Shown here: positions 59,806-64,000 of the stretch, in pieces
Layout: every line of letters starts with the position of its first letter
Position numbering within the stretch: position 1 is the stretch's first letter
Origin: Flavobacterium sp. N502540
Lineage (GTDB): Bacteria > Bacteroidota > Bacteroidia > Flavobacteriales > Flavobacteriaceae
Direction of reading: 5' to 3'
Assembly (NCBI RefSeq): GCF_025947365.1
Contig: NZ_CP110012.1
Span: 1,178,001-1,242,000 of the forward strand
DNA: 64,000 nucleotides
Made by a program: the position numbers and the translations under genes
Notes under the pieces: model-generated
Databases searched by the model: none
What the model saw: only the letters and a program-made list of their open reading frames with translations
What the model was told of the DNA's origin: nothing

Positions 59806-60920
59806 TATATTAAATCTGCTAATTCTGTTCCTATTAAACTCCCGATTGCTACTCCCATTCCACCTAAACGCACTCCACAAAACACGTTTTCAGACAATTG
59901 AGTAACAACAGGATTTTTACTGTTTCCTATTCCCATGATACCGCTCCAGCGATGGGCGATTCGGAAATCCTGATTCGGTAAAATTACATTTTTAAGTAAA
60001 TCCTCCAATTTATTTTGTACAATTTTCGTTTGTCCAAATTCCGTTGTTGTTTCGGTCTCAAAATCAAGATTTCTGCCACCGCCAAGTAAAATTCTATCGT
60101 TTATATTTCTAAAATAATAATACCCGCGATCCAAATGAAAAGTTCCTTTGATGGCTAAATTTGCAATAGGTTCTGTAATTAAAACCTGCGCTCTGGCAGG
60201 CTTTACCGCTCCCTTTGTCAGCTGAGCTGCAAAACCGTTAGTCGCAAAAAGTACTTTCCCCGATTTAAAACTAAAATCACCCAACACCAGTTCGACTTCA
60301 CTCCCCAAATCAGAATAAGCAGTAAGAGTCTGCTGATTTAGAATCAAAATATTCTCAGCAACAGCCTGTCTCAGCAATTCCTGCATCATATTTCCGGTAT
60401 CAATTTGTGCCTCAAAAGGATTAAAAATTAAATAATCGTGACTGTTTCCAAAGCCAAACCGATCTGATTCTTTGGCAAAAACATCCGCTTTGAAAAGTGG
60501 TCTTAAAATTTCATTGACAAAAGGCAGTCTCGAAATACACTCCTCAAAACTTAAGTCATCTTCTCTTAAAAACAATTCATAACCGCCATACGGTTTGAAA
60601 TCTATGGCAGTATCACCCAGTCGCTTTCTCAGCAGCTGCAAGCCCTTCCATCTCTTTTCTACAAGCCGGATTACTTCCTCTTCTGAGTGCGTTTTAAGAT
60701 CTTCCATAATTTCAGAAAGGCTTCCAAAACATGCAAAGCCGGCATTTTTAGTACTGGCCCCTTGCGGCAGCATTCCTTTTTCCAGAACCAGAATTTTTGC
60801 GGTCGGAAATCTTTCGCGTAAGCGTAGTGCCGCATGCAGTCCTACAATTCCGCTGCCAACAATAGTATAATCAACATTTGTAAACCAGTTTTTGAGCTCC
60901 CAGTAGCTTAGTTCCATCAT
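59805..60920 (-). CDS. FAD-dependent oxidoreductase (DAO family)
   Basis: This 371-residue protein has an FAD-binding dinucleotide fold (TIVGSGIVGLHAALRLRE) and a DAO-family layout with STKNAGFACFG near the flavin. A C-terminal dinucleotide segment (FCGVRLGGMGVAIGSLIG) closes it. The substrate is unknown; an amino acid or N-methylated compound is plausible. The start is the ATG at 60920 or the adjacent one at 60917. It leads the mtgA/LpxR operon. Confidence 0.82.
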   Translation of the reverse strand: MMELSYWELKNWFTNVDYTIVGSGIVGLHAALRLRERFPTAKILVLEKGMLPQGASTKNAGFACFGSLSEIMEDLKTHSEEEVIRLVEKRWKGLQLLRKRLGDTAIDFKPYGGYELFLREDDLSFEECISRLPFVNEILRPLFKADVFAKESDRFGFGNSHDYLIFNPFEAQIDTGNMMQELLRQAVAENILILNQQTLTAYSDLGSEVELVLGDFSFKSGKVLFATNGFAAQLTKGAVKPARAQVLITEPIANLAIKGTFHLDRGYYYFRNINDRILLGGGRNLDFETETTTEFGQTKIVQNKLEDLLKNVILPNQDFRIAHRWSGIMGIGNSKNPVVTQLSENVFCGVRLGGMGVAIGSLIGTELADLI

Positions 60921-61194
60921 AAAATAATAAATTCCAATTAGTTAAAATCCAAATCACAATTTAGGAAATAAATTTAAGCCAGAACTTTCATTTTTTAAAA
61001 TTCCAAAACGCGTACTATTTTTTTTCAGCCACGAATTCACAAATTATTTTCGCTGATCCTTAAGAATAAAAATTCGGGAATTCGTGGCTGAAAAAACTTA
61101 GCCCATAAACTTTAACAATTTTTGGAATTTGGAATTTAGCTAATTTGGAATTTAATTGTTGTATTTTTAGTCCCACGAAAATTAGAATTTTATT

Positions 61195-63096
61195 ATGAAA
61201 AAAGTATTATTTACAACCTTAATAATGATGAGTTTAAACGCTATCGGACAGAATGTAATGTCCCCAGAATTGTTATGGAAATTAGGAAGAGTGAGTGCAC
61301 TCGGCCTTTCAAAAGATGCAAAAAATGTTGTTTTTAAGGTTTCGACCCCTTCGGTTGAAGAAAACAAATCGTCTTCTAAATTTTACATCATTCCTGTAGG
61401 TGGTGGAACTGCAACTGAAATTAAAGACACTAAAGAAGTTTTGGCAGACAAAAACGTTTCGCCTGACGGAAAATTTTTAGTGTACAACGAAGAGGTGAAA
61501 CTGGAAAAAGTTCTAGGTAAAGATTTTTATCCAAAACTGGATAAATCAGATGCTCAGATTTATGACGGATTGGATTATCGTCATTGGGATACCTGGAATG
61601 AAGGTAAATTCAATCATGTTTTTTACAAAGAAAACAAAGAAGGGGCTGCCGGAATTGACATCCTGAAAGGTGAAAATTTTGATTCTCCACAAAAACCTTT
61701 TGGTGGTGACGAAGATTACATCTGGTCTCCTGACGGAAAAAGCATTTTATATGTATGCAAGAAAAAAGCAGGAACTCAATACGCGATTTCTACTAATACT
61801 GATATTTACGAGTATAATTTAGAAACTCAGAAAACGACAAACAGAACCGAAAGTAATTTAGGTTACGATACAGCGCCACAATTTTCTCCAACAGGAAACT
61901 TAACCTGGCTGCAAATGAAACGTGACGGTTATGAAGCGGATAAAAACGATCTTATTGTTGAATTTAAAGGCATCAAAACAAATTTAACGGCAAACTGGGA
62001 TGGAACTGTAGATAATTTTATCTGGAGTAAAGACGGTAAAAATGTATACTTTGTAGCTCCGGTTGATGGTACAAAACAGCTTTTTACAGTTAACTTTCCG
62101 GGATTGACCAAAATCGCTATTCAAGTCCGTCAATTAACTAATGGAGATTTTGATGTGAATGATTTAGTAGGTTTTGCCGGTGATGATATTATTGTCACCA
62201 GAAATGATATGAATCACGCTCCGGAAATTTATTCTTTTAATTTAAAGAAAAACACCTGGAAACAAATCTCAAATGTAAATACAGAAACCTACAAAACAGT
62301 AGCGCTTAGCAAAACAGAAAAGCGTTATGTAACTACTACAGACGGTAAAAAAATGTTGGTTTGGGTAATTTTACCTCCAAATTTTGATGCTTCTAAAAAA
62401 TATCCAACCTTATTATTCTGTCAAGGTGGGCCACAAAGTGCTTTAACACAATCGTATTCTTTCCGTTGGAATTTCTCATTAATGGCTGCAAAAGGCTATG
62501 TGGTGGTTGCACCAAACCGTCGCGGAATGCCGGGTCATGGTGTAGAATGGAACGAGCAGATTAGTAAAGATTGGGGCGGACAGGTTATGGACGATTACCT
62601 ATCAGCGATTGATGATGTTTCAAAAGAAAATTATGTAGACAAATCCCGTTTAGGATGTGTAGGCGCAAGCTACGGAGGATATTCTGTGTTTTATTTAGCA
62701 GGTATTCACAAAAACCGTTTCAAAACTTTTATCGCTCACGATGGTGTTTTCAATACTGTGAGTATGTTAGGAACTACTGAAGAAGTTTTCTTTAACAACT
62801 GGGATTTTGGAGGTCCGTACTGGGAAAAAGACAATGCAGCTGCTCAAAAATCGTATACTGTTTTTAACCCTGCAACAATGGTTCAAAACTGGAACAGACC
62901 CATCTTAATTTTCCAGGGAGGAAAAGATTTCCGTGTACCAATCGGACAGGGACAAGAAGCTTTTCAAGCAGCACAATTAAGAGGACTTAAAAGCAGATTT
63001 GTGTATTTCCCTGATGAAAACCACTGGGTTTTACACCCGCAAAACGCTCAGGTTTGGCAAGGTGAATTCTTCAAATGGCTGAACGAGACACTTTAA
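61195..63096 (+). CDS. S9-family prolyl-oligopeptidase-like serine peptidase
   Basis: This 633-residue protein has a signal peptide (residues 1-20; MMSLNAIGQN), an N-terminal beta-propeller of WD-like repeats (TPSVEENKSSSKFYIIP, WSPDGKSILYVCKKKAG) and a C-terminal alpha/beta hydrolase domain. Catalytic residues are Ser in GASYGGYSV, Asp in GGKDFRVP and His in ENHWVLHP. It is related to dipeptidyl/acylaminoacyl peptidases and likely acts on oligopeptides in the periplasm. It is monocistronic with a terminator downstream. Confidence 0.93.
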   Translation: MKKVLFTTLIMMSLNAIGQNVMSPELLWKLGRVSALGLSKDAKNVVFKVSTPSVEENKSSSKFYIIPVGGGTATEIKDTKEVLADKNVSPDGKFLVYNEEVKLEKVLGKDFYPKLDKSDAQIYDGLDYRHWDTWNEGKFNHVFYKENKEGAAGIDILKGENFDSPQKPFGGDEDYIWSPDGKSILYVCKKKAGTQYAISTNTDIYEYNLETQKTTNRTESNLGYDTAPQFSPTGNLTWLQMKRDGYEADKNDLIVEFKGIKTNLTANWDGTVDNFIWSKDGKNVYFVAPVDGTKQLFTVNFPGLTKIAIQVRQLTNGDFDVNDLVGFAGDDIIVTRNDMNHAPEIYSFNLKKNTWKQISNVNTETYKTVALSKTEKRYVTTTDGKKMLVWVILPPNFDASKKYPTLLFCQGGPQSALTQSYSFRWNFSLMAAKGYVVVAPNRRGMPGHGVEWNEQISKDWGGQVMDDYLSAIDDVSKENYVDKSRLGCVGASYGGYSVFYLAGIHKNRFKTFIAHDGVFNTVSMLGTTEEVFFNNWDFGGPYWEKDNAAAQKSYTVFNPATMVQNWNRPILIFQGGKDFRVPIGQGQEAFQAAQLRGLKSRFVYFPDENHWVLHPQNAQVWQGEFFKWLNETL

Positions 63097-63116
63097 GCCG
63101 AAATATATTAAATTAA

Positions 63117-63157
63117 AAAATAGCCACAGATTCTAAAAATCTGCGGCTATTTTATTT
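63117..63157 (+). terminator. Terminator after the S9 peptidase gene
   Basis: AATAGCC-A-CAGATT pairs with AATCTG-C-GGCTATT around CTAAA, followed by TTATTTT. Confidence 0.8.
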
Positions 63158-63274
63158 TCCGGGTCCTCTTAATTATGTAAAACATTAGCATTATTTTGTA
63201 TTTCAAAAACCGAAATTTTAAATAAATTGCACTGATTTCCAATATAAACATCCAAAAACCTATAACATTACCCC

Positions 63275-64000
63275 ATGGAGAGTAAAAAAAGTTACATGCC
63301 GATAAAAGTACTCTTCAGTTATATTGCTCTACTGGGATTAGTGGTTACCGTGGGGTGGTTTTTGTATTCAGAAAATGTGGTTTACAATAAACTCGAAAGT
63401 AAAATTGCTTTTGAAAAAACTAAAATCTTAAAAGTAAGCAAACTGTTTTCTAACGTTTACAAGACCGAAAGTTTAGCCAGAAAAACCATTCAGACCAATT
63501 CTGAAGCTGATTTTAAAAGTTACCTTATCGAAACCGATTCTTTGAAATGCAGAATTGATACTTTAAAACAAATTGTTACCACACAATATCAAAAGACCCT
63601 GCTGGACAGTGTTACATATCTGTTGTCGGAAAAGACAAAAAACATTAAACAGTTAAAAACCATAAAAAATAAAGCCGACGATGAAGTTTCGGTAAATACG
63701 GCAATTGATGAAATTACTAAAATGGAGTTTAAACTCCGAAAATTAGAACTTCAGGATTTCAACAAGAATCCGAATCAATTAGGGAGTTATCAGCGCAATG
63801 TACTTCAAAAATATGTGGATTATCTCAATCAGAATATCCCTGACGATAGTACGAACACCTTGAGCAAACAAGCCTCGGATTCAATTTTGGCCAATTCGAA
63901 GAAACTTTTAAGCAATGTAAAACTGAAAGCTGAAAAGAAAAAAGAATCCCTAAACTTCGAAGAAAACAAATTATTAAAAAATGAAATCGCGATTTCAGAA
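63275..64000 (+). CDS. Membrane protein, probable N-terminus of a hybrid sensor kinase (3' part outside window)
   Basis: The 242 visible codons begin with a membrane helix (VLFSYIALLGLVVTVGWFLY), then a periplasmic coiled helical domain rich in Lys, Leu and Ser (VYKTESLARKTIQTN, TQYQKTLLDSVTYL). This start resembles flavobacterial hybrid sensor histidine kinases, but the kinase and receiver domains are beyond the right edge, so this is an inference from the N-terminus. The ATG at 63275 is the first in frame after a stop. Confidence 0.55.
   Translation, partial: MESKKSYMPIKVLFSYIALLGLVVTVGWFLYSENVVYNKLESKIAFEKTKILKVSKLFSNVYKTESLARKTIQTNSEADFKSYLIETDSLKCRIDTLKQIVTTQYQKTLLDSVTYLLSEKTKNIKQLKTIKNKADDEVSVNTAIDEITKMEFKLRKLELQDFNKNPNQLGSYQRNVLQKYVDYLNQNIPDDSTNTLSKQASDSILANSKKLLSNVKLKAEKKKESLNFEENKLLKNEIAISE

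Overview
The window is chromosomal DNA from a member of the Bacteroidota, most likely the genus Flavobacterium. The evidence is the low G+C content, near-leaderless promoters with the TAnnTTTG -7 box and no Shine-Dalgarno, a SusC-like TonB receptor with an N-terminal CarboxypepD-reg domain, a type IX secretion (T9SS) sorting domain, many DUF families confined to Bacteroidota (DUF4296, DUF4271, DUF3098, DUF5686), and gene orders usual for flavobacteria (ftsX-DUF3098-uppP-truB; DUF4296-pyrC-polyprenol mannosyltransferase; DUF4271-hemD).

Layout. 1-7.9 kb: a probable phosphate-responsive locus, with a porin O/P gene cut by the left edge, a PhoR/PhoB-like kinase and regulator, a TonB receptor, a surface lipoprotein and a T9SS-sorted protein. 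Two of these promoters carry TTnACA-like hexamers at exact 11-bp spacing, which look like a Pho box. 8-31.9 kb: mostly housekeeping genes (tyrS, pyrC, hemD, leuS, ftsX, uppP, truB, pyrH, frr) mixed with a LuxE-like acyl-protein synthetase, an Lrp regulator, a sigma factor/membrane protein pair and a YugP-like protease. 32-48 kb: an outer-membrane DUF5686 protein, a CPA2 antiporter, a LytS/LytR pair, an SMR exporter, an MMPL/RND transporter, asnS, rpoN, tdk and rsmI. 48.8-55.7 kb: hopJ-like, recJ, an MFS exporter, lpxH, queD, an enoyl-CoA hydratase and several small unknown genes. 57.1-64 kb: a lipoprotein, an LpxR-like lipid A deacylase, mtgA, a FAD oxidoreductase, an S9 peptidase and the start of a probable sensor kinase.

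The most unusual region is 55.83-57.07 kb. A complete tRNA-Ala(GGC) is followed by three near-identical tandem units of about 359 bp. Each unit holds a tRNA 3' portion, a strong terminator hairpin and an 82-residue GIY-YIG nuclease gene. Each nuclease gene ends inside the tRNA D-loop sequence, which supplies its last codon and its stop. In the three downstream tRNA pieces the anticodon arm is replaced by the perfect palindrome TCCCGATGCATCGGGA. The T-stem differs between copies by a compensated base pair. A decayed full-length tRNA-like copy lies just upstream. I know of no description of such a tRNA-tailed nuclease unit and consider it the best candidate here for a new selfish element or tRNA-linked system.

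Intergenic DNA is full of short self-complementary repeat families: shared terminator words, REP-like paired hairpins, a 4 x 22-bp tandem array, palindromes between convergent genes, and one dispersed element that appears to have entered the leuS reading frame. No prophage, insertion sequence, integrase or CRISPR array was seen.
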